The notes beneath the pieces were generated by a model, which had not been told where the DNA came from, searched no databases, and saw nothing but the letters and a program-made list of their open reading frames with translations. From CAZXYS01 sp964645005 (GTDB taxonomy: Bacteria > Bacteroidota > Ignavibacteria > Kapaibacteriales > UBA2268), in NCBI GenBank assembly GCA_964645005.1, contig CAZXYS010000006.1, positions 69,072 through 133,071 on the forward strand: a stretch of 64,000 nucleotides of DNA. The letters run 5' to 3'. The position numbers and the translations under genes were made by a program. Below, in pieces: positions 24,210-32,126 of the stretch. Each line of letters starts with the position of its first letter. Position 1 is the stretch's first letter.

Positions 24210-25454
24210 ATGAAGTATATTGTTCTGTTTTGTTCTGCTTTACTAAATATAATGCTTGCTTCTTCAACTACTTACGCTCAGAAAGACCGTGACGTTGGGG
24301 AAATGATTGAATATAAGAACGAATTTTGGGAGAAAATCAAGGAGTCCGTTAAAGATTTCGAAAAGGAAGAAGAGGAACCTAATTTGAGATTTAAAATGGA
24401 TTTCTCGGATTATGATCTCCCGGATACTACTACCGAATTCAAATCCCGCTGGCATAACGATCCTGTTAAGCAGGGCTGGTCGGGGATGTGCTGGTGTTAT
24501 TCAACAACTTCCCTTCTGGAATCGGAACTAAAAAGAATACATGGCAAGGAAATGAAATTCTCAGAAATCCATACTGTTTATTGGGAATATGTTGAAAAAG
24601 CCCGCCGGTTCATACGTGAGCGGGGCGATTCCTATTTCGCCCAGGGTTCCGAAGCAAATGCCGTGATACGTATATGGAAAAAATACGGCTGCGTACCGCA
24701 TGATCAATACACAGGTTTAAAACCCGGACAGGAGTTCCACGGACATTCGAAAATGTTTAAAGAGATGAAAACTTATTTGGAATCAGTCAAGAAAATGAAT
24801 GCCTGGAATGAAGAAGAGAACATCGCAACAATTAAGTCTATCATGAATCATTATATTGGCAAACCACCCGAGCATATCATTAATGAGGATGCGAAATATA
24901 CCCCGAAAGCATTTCTGGAGCAGGTTGTTAAATTGAATCCTGATGACTATGTTGATATAATGTCCGTCAAAGAAAAGCCCTACTGGGAAAAAGCCGAATA
25001 CGACGTTCCCGATAACTGGTGGCACAGCGAAAGATATAACAATGTACCGCTGGATGAATTTATGTCTGCTATTAAAGAGGCTGTGAATGATGGTTATACT
25101 TTGTTTATAGGCGGAGATGTCTCCGAGACAGGCTATAATTCTCATAAAGAAGTGGCGATGGTGCCGAGTTATGATATACCTTCGGAATACATAGATGAAA
25201 ATGCCCGCCAATTCCGCTTCAGTAATGGTTCTACAACTGATGACCACGGCATTCATCTTGTTGGCTGGGCGGAGAAGGATAATGGGACCTGGTTTTTAAT
25301 TAAAGATTCGGGAAGCGGTTCGCGTAATGGTCCCAATAAAGGATATTACTTCTACCATCAAGATTACGTTAAACTTAAGATGATGAATTCCATGGTGCAT
25401 AAATCCGCTGTGGAAGACCTCCTGAAGAAAGTGAAAATTTCGAAGGCGGATTAA
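24210..25454 (+). CDS. Secreted papain-fold peptidase (C1B, PepC/bleomycin-hydrolase-like)
   Basis: A 414-residue cysteine peptidase with a signal peptide (residues 1-24, ending TYAQ). Catalytic Cys in QGWSGMCWCYST near residue 93 corresponds to QGxxGSCWxFS of papain; catalytic His in HGIHLVGW near 349. The third residue, Asn in almost all relatives, is Asp here (LIKDSGSG near 365). The bleomycin-hydrolase-type C-terminus (GYYFYHQDYVKLKMMNSMVHK...AVEDLL) extends past the core as in C1B aminopeptidases. The Asn-to-Asp change need not abolish activity but is unusual. No T9SS domain, so it is probably periplasmic. It has its own promoter and is followed by polA 40 bases later. Confidence 0.85.
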   Translation: MKYIVLFCSALLNIMLASSTTYAQKDRDVGEMIEYKNEFWEKIKESVKDFEKEEEEPNLRFKMDFSDYDLPDTTTEFKSRWHNDPVKQGWSGMCWCYSTTSLLESELKRIHGKEMKFSEIHTVYWEYVEKARRFIRERGDSYFAQGSEANAVIRIWKKYGCVPHDQYTGLKPGQEFHGHSKMFKEMKTYLESVKKMNAWNEEENIATIKSIMNHYIGKPPEHIINEDAKYTPKAFLEQVVKLNPDDYVDIMSVKEKPYWEKAEYDVPDNWWHSERYNNVPLDEFMSAIKEAVNDGYTLFIGGDVSETGYNSHKEVAMVPSYDIPSEYIDENARQFRFSNGSTTDDHGIHLVGWAEKDNGTWFLIKDSGSGSRNGPNKGYYFYHQDYVKLKMMNSMVHKSAVEDLLKKVKISKAD

Positions 25455-25493
25455 AGATTAATTTGTTCAATATAAATTCAAACTAAAAAAGAT

Positions 25494-28355
25494 ATGAAGA
25501 AACTTTATCTGATTGACGGAATGTCAATGGTTTTCAGGGCTTACCACGCTATGCTGCGCTCGGGATTGCAAACACCAAAAGGCGAACCCGCCGGTGCAGT
25601 CTTCGGTTTCACGAATATTTTAACGACTTTGATGGACAGGGAAGGCGAACCGGCTAATGTAGCTGTGGTGTTCGATACTTCCGAACCTACCTTCCGGCAT
25701 GAGAGATATGAGGAATATAAGGCTAACAGGGCGGAATTTCCCGAGCAGCTTGTGCCGCAATTAGCGAGAATAAAGGAACTGCTTGATTTGATGGGGATAC
25801 CTCAGGTGGAACTCGATGGCTATGAAGCTGATGATATCATCGGCACCCTCGCAAAGCGAGCCCAGAAGCAGGATGTAGAAGCATACTGTGTGACTTCCGA
25901 CAAAGACTTATACCAGCTTGTTGACCAAAAGATCAAGCTGCTGAAACCTGCCGGTACACGCGGAGAGCTTGAAGAAATCGGCTATGGGGGCGTCGAGAAG
26001 AAGTTTGGAGTTAAACCGGATCAAGTGATTGAAGTGCTCGCTCTGGTAGGCGATACCAGCGACAATATCCCCGGCGTCAAGGGTATTGGCGAAAAGACGG
26101 CGATTCCGTTAATTCAAAAATACGGGAATATTGATAATCTTTATGATCATCTCGATGAAATCGAAAAAAAATCCGTCCGAAATAAACTTGAGGAGAAAAG
26201 GGAGAATGCATTTCTCTCAAGGGAATTATTGACAATTATGGTAGAAGCGCCGATTGATCTTAAAATTGACGATTGTGTGCGCAGCGAGCCGAAGTTTCTT
26301 GAACTGGATAAGTTCTTCGCTGAGCAGGGATTCAACAGGCTGCGGCAGCGCTGGCGTGAAAAAGCAGGCGATAAAGTAGATTATACGCAGGTAAAAGAGC
26401 CGGACGCAGATGAAGAAAAGGAAGAATCCGAAGAGCCGAACAGGCTAATGACTATAAATGATACAAAGCATGAGTACATTTTTGTCAATACGGTGGATAA
26501 AATTGACAAAATGCTTGATGAATTGTCGGATACAAAGCTGCTTTCATTCGATCTGGAGACGAGTTCGCTGGACAGGCATAGCTGCGAAATAGTAGGTATA
26601 GCGCTTAGCGGAAAGAAAGGTGCGGGTTACTATATTCCCGTCGATGAAAATCTCGAGGACATAGAATATTTTAAAGACCGGAAACAGGATGATGCGCAGG
26701 CGTCCTTATTCAAAGCTGAAGAACAGCAAAAACAAAAGAATAAATTTTTCTCATTTCCTACTAATGCCGTGCTGGAGAAGATTAAGAATATTTTGGAAGA
26801 TGAAAAAATCGGTAAGTGCGGACAGAATATCAAGTTTGACGCCTATATTTTACTTCGTTACGGCGTGGATATTCATCCTATAATATTTGATTCGATGATA
26901 GCATCTTTCCTTCTCAATCCGGATAGTAAACACAATATGCAGGTATTGTCCGAGGCATATCTGAATTACTCGCCGGTGCCTATCAGCAGGCTCATCGGCG
27001 AGAAGAAGAAAGATCAGATATCTATGCGCGATGTCGAGCCGGAAGAGATTTCCGATTATGCCTGCGAGGATGCGGATATAGCGCTGCAGCTTTGCAATGT
27101 TCTCAGGAAAGAGCTTGAAAAAGAGGGGATACTCAATCTCGCCAATGACATTGAATTCCCAATGGTTGAAGTGCTTGCCCGCATGGAGAATAATGGCGTG
27201 GCAATAGATACGGAGGCACTGAAAGAACTATCCGAAAGAATTACAAAGGAAGCAGAAAATCTAACGAATAAAATTTATGATGAAGCCGGTACGGAATTCA
27301 ATATTGATTCCACGAAGCAGCTCGGACAGATTTTATTCGACAGGCTGCAAATTCCGCCGGTCAAGAAAACTAAAACCGGCTACAGCACGGATGTACAGGT
27401 GCTTACGCAACTGGCGGAGCAGTACGACATCGCTCATTATATACTCGAGTACAGGCAGATACAGAAACTTAAATCAACTTATATTGACGCCCTGCCAAAA
27501 CTGATCAATCCTCGTACTAAGCGTCTGCATACCAATTATCAACAGACTGTGGCGAGTACAGGGAGGCTGTCATCTATAGATCCGAACCTGCAGAATATTC
27601 CGATACGTTCGGAACTGGGTAAGGAAGTCAGACGGGCGTTTGTTCCGCAGAGTAAAGATGCAGTGATTCTCTCTACCGACTATTCGCAGGTCGAATTGAG
27701 GATCATGGCATATATCTGTGGGGACGAGCATTTGATCAAAGCTTTCGAGCAGGGACTGGATATTCACTCGGCTACTGCTGCGGCTTTGTATGGTATGAAG
27801 CTGGAGGATGTGACTTCCGATATGCGTCGGATAGCAAAGACGGTGAACTTTGGAATAATGTACGGACTGGGCGCTTACGGCATGTCGCAGCGGCTGGGAA
27901 TAAGCCGGTCGGATTCGCAGCAGATCATCGATAATTATTTCAAAAAATATCCGGGAATTCGGAAATATATCGACATGACTATTGAAAATGCCCGCGAAAA
28001 GGGCTATGCGGAGACTCTCTGCGGCAGGCGGCGCTATTTCAAGGATATGAACAGTGACAATGCCAATCTTCGCCGCCAGGCTGAGCGCGCTGCGATAAAT
28101 ATGCCCATACAGGGGACGGCATCGGATATGATGAAAATAGCTATGATAAATGTTGACAGGGAAATGCGCAAGAAGAACTATAAATCTCTGATGATGCTTC
28201 AGGTGCATGACGAACTGGTCTTTGAAGCTTACAATGATGAACTTGATGAGCTTAAAGCGATGGTCGAGGATAAAATGAAGAATGCGTTGTCGTTGGGGCG
28301 AGTGCCTGTGGATGTTGATTCGGGTATCGGGAAGAATTGGTTCGAGGCGCATTAG
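25494..28355 (+). CDS. polA: DNA polymerase I
   Basis: A 953-residue three-domain Pol I for gap filling and Okazaki-fragment processing. 5'-3' exonuclease domain to about 290 (DGMSMVFRAYHAML, VTSDKDLYQL, GDTSDNIPGVKGIG). 3'-5' proofreading domain about 320-540 with its acidic residues kept (FDLETSS near 352, the Asp of GQNIKFDAY, and YACEDADIAL), so proofreading is probably active. Polymerase domain from about 560 with motif A STDYSQVELR near 728, motif B RRIAKTVNFGIMYG, and motif C QVHDELVFE near 904. No truncation. A palindromic repeat starts 4 bases after the stop. Confidence 0.98.
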   Translation: MKKLYLIDGMSMVFRAYHAMLRSGLQTPKGEPAGAVFGFTNILTTLMDREGEPANVAVVFDTSEPTFRHERYEEYKANRAEFPEQLVPQLARIKELLDLMGIPQVELDGYEADDIIGTLAKRAQKQDVEAYCVTSDKDLYQLVDQKIKLLKPAGTRGELEEIGYGGVEKKFGVKPDQVIEVLALVGDTSDNIPGVKGIGEKTAIPLIQKYGNIDNLYDHLDEIEKKSVRNKLEEKRENAFLSRELLTIMVEAPIDLKIDDCVRSEPKFLELDKFFAEQGFNRLRQRWREKAGDKVDYTQVKEPDADEEKEESEEPNRLMTINDTKHEYIFVNTVDKIDKMLDELSDTKLLSFDLETSSLDRHSCEIVGIALSGKKGAGYYIPVDENLEDIEYFKDRKQDDAQASLFKAEEQQKQKNKFFSFPTNAVLEKIKNILEDEKIGKCGQNIKFDAYILLRYGVDIHPIIFDSMIASFLLNPDSKHNMQVLSEAYLNYSPVPISRLIGEKKKDQISMRDVEPEEISDYACEDADIALQLCNVLRKELEKEGILNLANDIEFPMVEVLARMENNGVAIDTEALKELSERITKEAENLTNKIYDEAGTEFNIDSTKQLGQILFDRLQIPPVKKTKTGYSTDVQVLTQLAEQYDIAHYILEYRQIQKLKSTYIDALPKLINPRTKRLHTNYQQTVASTGRLSSIDPNLQNIPIRSELGKEVRRAFVPQSKDAVILSTDYSQVELRIMAYICGDEHLIKAFEQGLDIHSATAAALYGMKLEDVTSDMRRIAKTVNFGIMYGLGAYGMSQRLGISRSDSQQIIDNYFKKYPGIRKYIDMTIENAREKGYAETLCGRRRYFKDMNSDNANLRRQAERAAINMPIQGTASDMMKIAMINVDREMRKKNYKSLMMLQVHDELVFEAYNDELDELKAMVEDKMKNALSLGRVPVDVDSGIGKNWFEAH

Positions 28356-28358
28356 GAC

Positions 28359-28394
28359 AACCACCCCCTAACCCCCTCCTTGCTAAGGAGGGGG
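28359..28394. repeat. Dispersed palindromic repeat, CCCCTCCTT family, copy 3
   Basis: AACCACCCCC then CCCCCTCCTT and AAGGAGGGGG (to 28394) with a 3-4 base loop, right after the polA stop. It could act as a terminator although its T-tract is missing. Confidence 0.75.
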
Positions 28395-28484
28395 ATAAGA
28401 ACAATATGAGATTAGAAATATCAATGGATTTAGCTGAATCCTTAAAGTTTTTTAAGGGGAATAAGAACAATATGAGATTAGAAA
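28391..28484 (+). repeat. Direct repeat pair of about 28 bases after polA
   Basis: Two near-identical copies sharing TAAGAACAATATGAGATTAG, at 28391-28418 and 28456-28484, differing by one inserted A. A small CCTTAAA/TTTAAGG hairpin (28440-28457) precedes the second copy, paralleling the larger hairpin before the first. Looks like a duplicated repeat boundary. Confidence 0.6.
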
Positions 28485-28505
28485 CAATTAACAAAACCTT
28501 GCTAA

Positions 28506-28874
28506 ATGAAATCAAACTACAACATAAACCTCGACATCAAATACGGTCATTCCGAAGTGATTGATGTACCGGAGATTGTCGATAAATGCAGCGAAAAATG
28601 GTTTAATCAGACGCTGACTCAAGTGAATGACAGCATTATAAGGATAGGTATTATCAAAGGAAAATTTCACTGGCATAAGCATGAAAATGATGATGAGTTC
28701 TTCTTTGTACTGTCAGGGAAATTGCTGATCGACCTCGAGAATGAGACGATCGAACTGAACCCGTATCAAGGGACAACGATATCCAAAGGCGTTATGCATC
28801 GACCGCGGGCGCCGGAGAAAACAGTGATGCTAATGATGGAAACTGCTTCATTACAGCCGGAAGGAGACATATAA
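28506..28874 (+). CDS. Cupin-domain protein
   Basis: A 122-residue single-domain cupin (RmlC-like barrel), cytosolic. Metal-site motif 1 is HWHKHENDDEFFFVLSG near residues 55-71 (two His and a Glu spaced as HxHxxxxxE) and motif 2 is ISKGVMHRPRAP near 97-108. These small cupins bind a divalent metal and include isomerase-like and mannose-6-phosphate-isomerase-like proteins; the substrate cannot be read from sequence. Start at ATG 28506, inside the tail of the repeats after polA. Terminator follows at 28883. Confidence 0.88.
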   Translation: MKSNYNINLDIKYGHSEVIDVPEIVDKCSEKWFNQTLTQVNDSIIRIGIIKGKFHWHKHENDDEFFFVLSGKLLIDLENETIELNPYQGTTISKGVMHRPRAPEKTVMLMMETASLQPEGDI

Positions 28875-28882
28875 TTAAAAAA

Positions 28883-28900
28883 AAGCCCCTTGCGGGGCTT
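28883..28900. terminator. Bidirectional terminator between the cupin gene and flagellin
   Basis: AAGCCCC (28883-28889) pairs with GGGGCTT (28894-28900), flanked by a long A-tract on the left and T-rich sequence on the right. It serves both converging genes. Confidence 0.85.
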
Positions 28901-28932
28901 TCTTGTCGTAGTTTCCGATACTGTGGTGAAAA

Positions 28933-29874
28933 TTATCCTCTGATGAGCTGCAGGAATGCCTGCGGATTCTGGTTCGCCTGAGCCAGCGATACCAGCGAAG
29001 TTTGCTGCAGGAACTGTGACTTCACAAGCTCGAGCTGCTCTTTGGCAACGTCGGCATCCTCTATTCGTGAGATAGCCGCGTTGTAGTTAACTATCTGTCC
29101 TTTCAGCAGGTCTTCCTGAGAATTAAGCCTGTTTACAATACCGCCGACATAGGATGCAACCTTGTTTACATTGTCAATCGCTTTAGCTATACTTGATAAA
29201 GTTGTTTCTATCTTGTCAAAATGAAATACACCCAAGTCGCTTGAAGAAACATTATCCAGATCCTGTAGATCCAATCCGGTTACACCTGCGAAATTCTCGG
29301 CTTCCATAGCTGTCAGATCGAAGTCGTGACCGCTGACAATATTGAAATCATCAAGATTATCTTTTTTCATATTAATAGCCAGCGTCAGCAGTTCATGAGT
29401 AGCATTGGTTCCAATAACAAAATCGGCTGAGAAAGTACCGTCGATAAGCTGTCTGCCGCCGAATACGGTTGAATCGACAACGGTTTCAATCTGTTGAGCG
29501 AATCTGAAAGCAGCTTTAGCAAGGGCAAGTCTTTCGTCTGTACCCATCGCGCCGGAAGCAGCCATGGAGGTAGAATCCTTTATCTTGACCAACTGTTCAT
29601 AGATATTGTCCATACTGTCCATAACGATATTCGAAATGTTAGCAGCGTCACCCACAGCATTGATAGCTGCCTTGAGAGCGCCGTTCCTTGCCTGCAGCGC
29701 TCGTGCGGTAATGTAGCCTGCGACGTCGTCGCTGGCATTGTTAATTCTTTTACCTGTAGAAAGCCGTAATTGCCGAAGCGATATATTACGGTTAGAAGTT
29801 TCGAGAGCGTTGTAAGCGTTCTCGGCGGGGGTATTGGTTCCTATTCGTGAATTTCCACCTATAGCGAATGGCAT
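28933..29874 (-). CDS. fliC: Flagellin
   Basis: A 313-residue flagellin, the filament subunit. Conserved N-terminal D0/D1 helices (NRNISLRQLRLSTGKRINNASDDVAGY near 28-54 and GDAANISNIVMDSMDNIYEQL) and C-terminal D1/D0 (VNRLNSQEDLLKGQIVNYNAAISRI, KEQLELVKSQFLQQTSLVSLAQANQNPQAFLQLIRG) are complete; the exposed central part is short (about 110-230). The N-terminus MPFAIGGNSRIG is longer than in classic flagellins. An SD-like GGAGGTG precedes the ATG. Upstream lie a structured leader and a sigma-54-type promoter. No other flagellar gene is in the window, so the filament gene is unlinked from the basal-body operons. Confidence 0.95.
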   Translation of the reverse strand: MPFAIGGNSRIGTNTPAENAYNALETSNRNISLRQLRLSTGKRINNASDDVAGYITARALQARNGALKAAINAVGDAANISNIVMDSMDNIYEQLVKIKDSTSMAASGAMGTDERLALAKAAFRFAQQIETVVDSTVFGGRQLIDGTFSADFVIGTNATHELLTLAINMKKDNLDDFNIVSGHDFDLTAMEAENFAGVTGLDLQDLDNVSSSDLGVFHFDKIETTLSSIAKAIDNVNKVASYVGGIVNRLNSQEDLLKGQIVNYNAAISRIEDADVAKEQLELVKSQFLQQTSLVSLAQANQNPQAFLQLIRG

Positions 29875-29945
29875 TATACACCTCCATGTGTTGTTAATAC
29901 TTAGTTTTATTTAATTAGTTATCTTCCTGATTGAAAATGCCTTTA

Positions 29946-30021
29946 TTAAGCGGGCGGAAGCAACCAAGCTCCTTGCTCACAACCATAACATCCGCTGTTT
30001 TTTGATTGCCCCGCCGCTTAA
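29946..30021 (-). ncRNA. Candidate structured 5' leader of flagellin
   Basis: On the flagellin strand TTAAGCGG (30014-30021) pairs with CCGCTTAA-type sequence at 29946-29953, extended by CGG and GCAA pairs past a bulge. This makes a stem of roughly 15 bp closing a 45-base interior that contains a small CAAG/CTTG hairpin. It is far more GC-rich than its surroundings and lies about 70-150 bases before the ATG. It matches no riboswitch I can name. A short open frame starting ATGGTTGTGAGC also crosses it. Confidence 0.4.
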
Positions 30022-30079
30022 TTTCAGTGTCGGAAATTTATGTAAAAGAACAATTTTTATTAATGGTTTAATCAATTTT

Positions 30080-30094
30080 ACAAGTAGTGTGCCA
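30080..30094 (-). promoter_or_regulatory. Sigma-54-type promoter candidate for flagellin
   Basis: On the minus strand TGGCAC (30089-30094), 5 bases, then TTGT (30080-30083); consensus is TGGCAC-N5-TTGC, so only the last base deviates. It implies a leader of about 190 bases. Sigma-54 control of flagellins is well known in other phyla; rpoN is not in this window. Confidence 0.5.
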
Positions 30095-30490
30095 GTTTCA
30101 ATTTAGTGACATTTATCTGCCGGATAGATACATGATTTTTAAATAATATATTTTTTATATGACTTATTAATTGCATTATATTCAATGCTTTAGCGGCGTC
30201 GAATAATTTTAATTATAATTATTTTAAAATTTATATTCATTAAATTAATTTTTTGTATCATGAATTGTCAGTTGTTTTTATTTATCATAAAAGTAGAATA
30301 ATCGGCAGGGAATTTAAGGTGGTTACTTTTAGCCATGTTTTGTTTTGGTTGATTTGGCTAAATATTTCGGTGGAACATACTAAGAAGCGTTATTCTTAAC
30401 GGAACGAAGCTGCGCCCGGAATGACGTTTACAAGCTCTTCGTGCTTATTGGGCACTCAAAACTAACCCTTACATTATTTGTATTTGCGCT
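30095..30490. other. Gene-free AT-rich stretch between flagellin and a T9SS cargo gene
   Basis: No gene was found. Strongly AT-rich up to about 30300, then 30390-30440 holds a more GC-rich segment (GGAACGAAGCTGCGCCCGGA, then ATGACG) similar in feel to dispersed intergenic palindromes but without a clear partner arm. Confidence 0.5.
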
Positions 30491-31978
30491 TTATCGGCTA
30501 ATCACAACAGTTTCAGTCCGGTAAACATCATTACCCTGCAAAACCAGGTAATATATGCCGGTAGAAAAGCCCGTTGTGGGGATATTCAATGCTGTTTGAT
30601 AGTCTGTATCTTCTTCGTATAAAATATTGCCTAGTGGGTCGTAAAGAGAGATATTGCTGATGCTGCCGGTTAAGTTTTGTAAATCGATGTGGATGTTATT
30701 ATTGCTCTGAGTGATGACCGGTTCATTCGGTTTATCTTGGTCAGTGACTGATGTTAGTTGCTGCAAGGGAAACATGTAGCCGCCTGATGACATACCTGTA
30801 AGATCGGTGGTAAACGCTTCCTCCGACGGCATTCCCCGCATAAATTTTGGTTTTACAATTAATCTGACCAGAGCCCCTTCTTCCTTATTTTTCACAGAGG
30901 CTTTCACATTTCCAGTGGCAAAGTCAGTGAAACCCTCGGCTTTGTTCACTTTATCCACGAGGAATGAGTTTTCGCCATTGAAAACATCACCTCTTATCAA
31001 ACCAACAATATCGTATTTATCCCGCAGATGCCCCCAGTGAACTCTGCCGGAGGCAGCCGTATAATTTCTTGAACTACTGACATTTACAGGGATAGAAATC
31101 GTGTTATCACCGGCAATTTTCCTCGGCTGGAAAAATTCGGAATGGCTTAATATTTCATTTGTTTTTTTGGCATTTTTATTTGTACTCGACGTATCTTTCC
31201 CGAAATTCAGCGCTACGACAAGTGCGTCCTGCATGGTAACATCGCCGTTGCCGTCGCAATCGGCATAAGTAATACTTGTGCTGTCCCATGCGAGGGCTCG
31301 CTGAGGCACCCATATCGTAGATGCGTCGCGGCGTTTGAAGCTGCGCATGGATTTCGCCGCTGAACCGTAGCCGGAATATAGACCAAGATTAGTGAAATCA
31401 TCGGTATTGACAACGCCGTCGTGGTTGGTATCACCGGGCCATACTTCTATAAAGCTGTGGATCTCGTAACTTACGGGCTCTGCATCAAGATCAACAATCT
31501 CACCGACACCTTCGTTATTGACTACCGCTCTTGCCTGGTTAAAATTAAATTGTAGAGTTTCGCCGTGAGGGGCTGATTGTAGAACAACAAATTCCAGCCG
31601 CACAATGACAGGATTGTCGTGGCTTGCTTCCTGGATTGTCTCAGATGAAAAGACGGCAGCTGTAATTGTGTCTATTCCGGCAGAGGTTGTATCAACTTCG
31701 TGAATTACATTGCCGACCGCTTCTTTACCAAAATCCACTATTCTATAATTGGAGAATTTTACATTTTCAGTTTGGTTATAAGTCATTTCAATATTTGCAT
31801 GGTTGCAGTTTTCAATGCCATCGGCAACAATGTCGAAGCCGAAAACATAAGTTGAGGTTACGAAATTATTTCTTGTGGAATCAACATCTGTCCTGACAAG
31901 CTTAATTGATTGTGAATAAGCTGCCGCCGTCCAGAGCAGCAATAACATGATCAATAATATGTTAATTTTGTGCTTCAT
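30491..31978 (-). CDS. T9SS cargo protein with cohesin-like and dockerin-like segments
   Basis: A 495-residue exported protein. Start at ATG 31978 (MKHKINILLIMLLLLW), giving a clean signal peptide cut after AAYSQ; the annotated longer start adds nine unconserved residues. Residues ~25-170 resemble a cohesin-type beta sandwich. Two calcium-loop motifs typical of dockerin follow: GDTNHDGVVNTDDFTNL near 181 and DCDGNGDVTMQDALVVALNF near 238. A second beta region and a T9SS sorting domain (ISLYDPLGNILYEED, TTGFSTGIYYLVLQG) finish the chain. Cohesin plus dockerin in one surface protein suggests a role in surface complexes, but no cellulosome genes are nearby. Confidence 0.8.
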   Translation of the reverse strand: MKHKINILLIMLLLLWTAAAYSQSIKLVRTDVDSTRNNFVTSTYVFGFDIVADGIENCNHANIEMTYNQTENVKFSNYRIVDFGKEAVGNVIHEVDTTSAGIDTITAAVFSSETIQEASHDNPVIVRLEFVVLQSAPHGETLQFNFNQARAVVNNEGVGEIVDLDAEPVSYEIHSFIEVWPGDTNHDGVVNTDDFTNLGLYSGYGSAAKSMRSFKRRDASTIWVPQRALAWDSTSITYADCDGNGDVTMQDALVVALNFGKDTSSTNKNAKKTNEILSHSEFFQPRKIAGDNTISIPVNVSSSRNYTAASGRVHWGHLRDKYDIVGLIRGDVFNGENSFLVDKVNKAEGFTDFATGNVKASVKNKEEGALVRLIVKPKFMRGMPSEEAFTTDLTGMSSGGYMFPLQQLTSVTDQDKPNEPVITQSNNNIHIDLQNLTGSISNISLYDPLGNILYEEDTDYQTALNIPTTGFSTGIYYLVLQGNDVYRTETVVISR

Positions 31979-32068
31979 TGTCATTTTATAACTATTATTA
32001 TACATTATTTAACGAAAACAGCAATGAACGTGCCAAATAGCGCTAAATTATTGATTGACCTAAATAAA

Positions 32069-32097
32069 AAAGCCGTCCAAGATATTCGGACGGCTTT
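32069..32097 (-). terminator. Terminator of the large DUF11 protein gene
   Basis: AAAGCCGTCC (32069-32078) pairs perfectly with GGACGGCTTT (32088-32097). It is 30 bases after the stop of the gene at 32127 on the minus strand, with an A/T flank that gives a U-tract. Confidence 0.8.
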
Positions 32098-32126
32098 CCC
32101 ATATTATGGAGGTTTATGGTTTAAAA

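Noticed and set aside
27570..28364. Open frame of 264 codons antisense to polA
   Set aside because: Shadow frame over the polymerase domain; runs into a palindromic repeat and has no domain.
28337..28564. 75-codon open frame after polA
   Set aside because: It is formed by the palindromic repeat and duplication, with no conserved sequence; the cupin gene occupies the region in another frame.
29946..30021. Known riboswitch (c-di-GMP, cobalamin, preQ1) upstream of flagellin
   Set aside because: None of the conserved cores of these classes could be found; only an unclassified folded leader is claimed.
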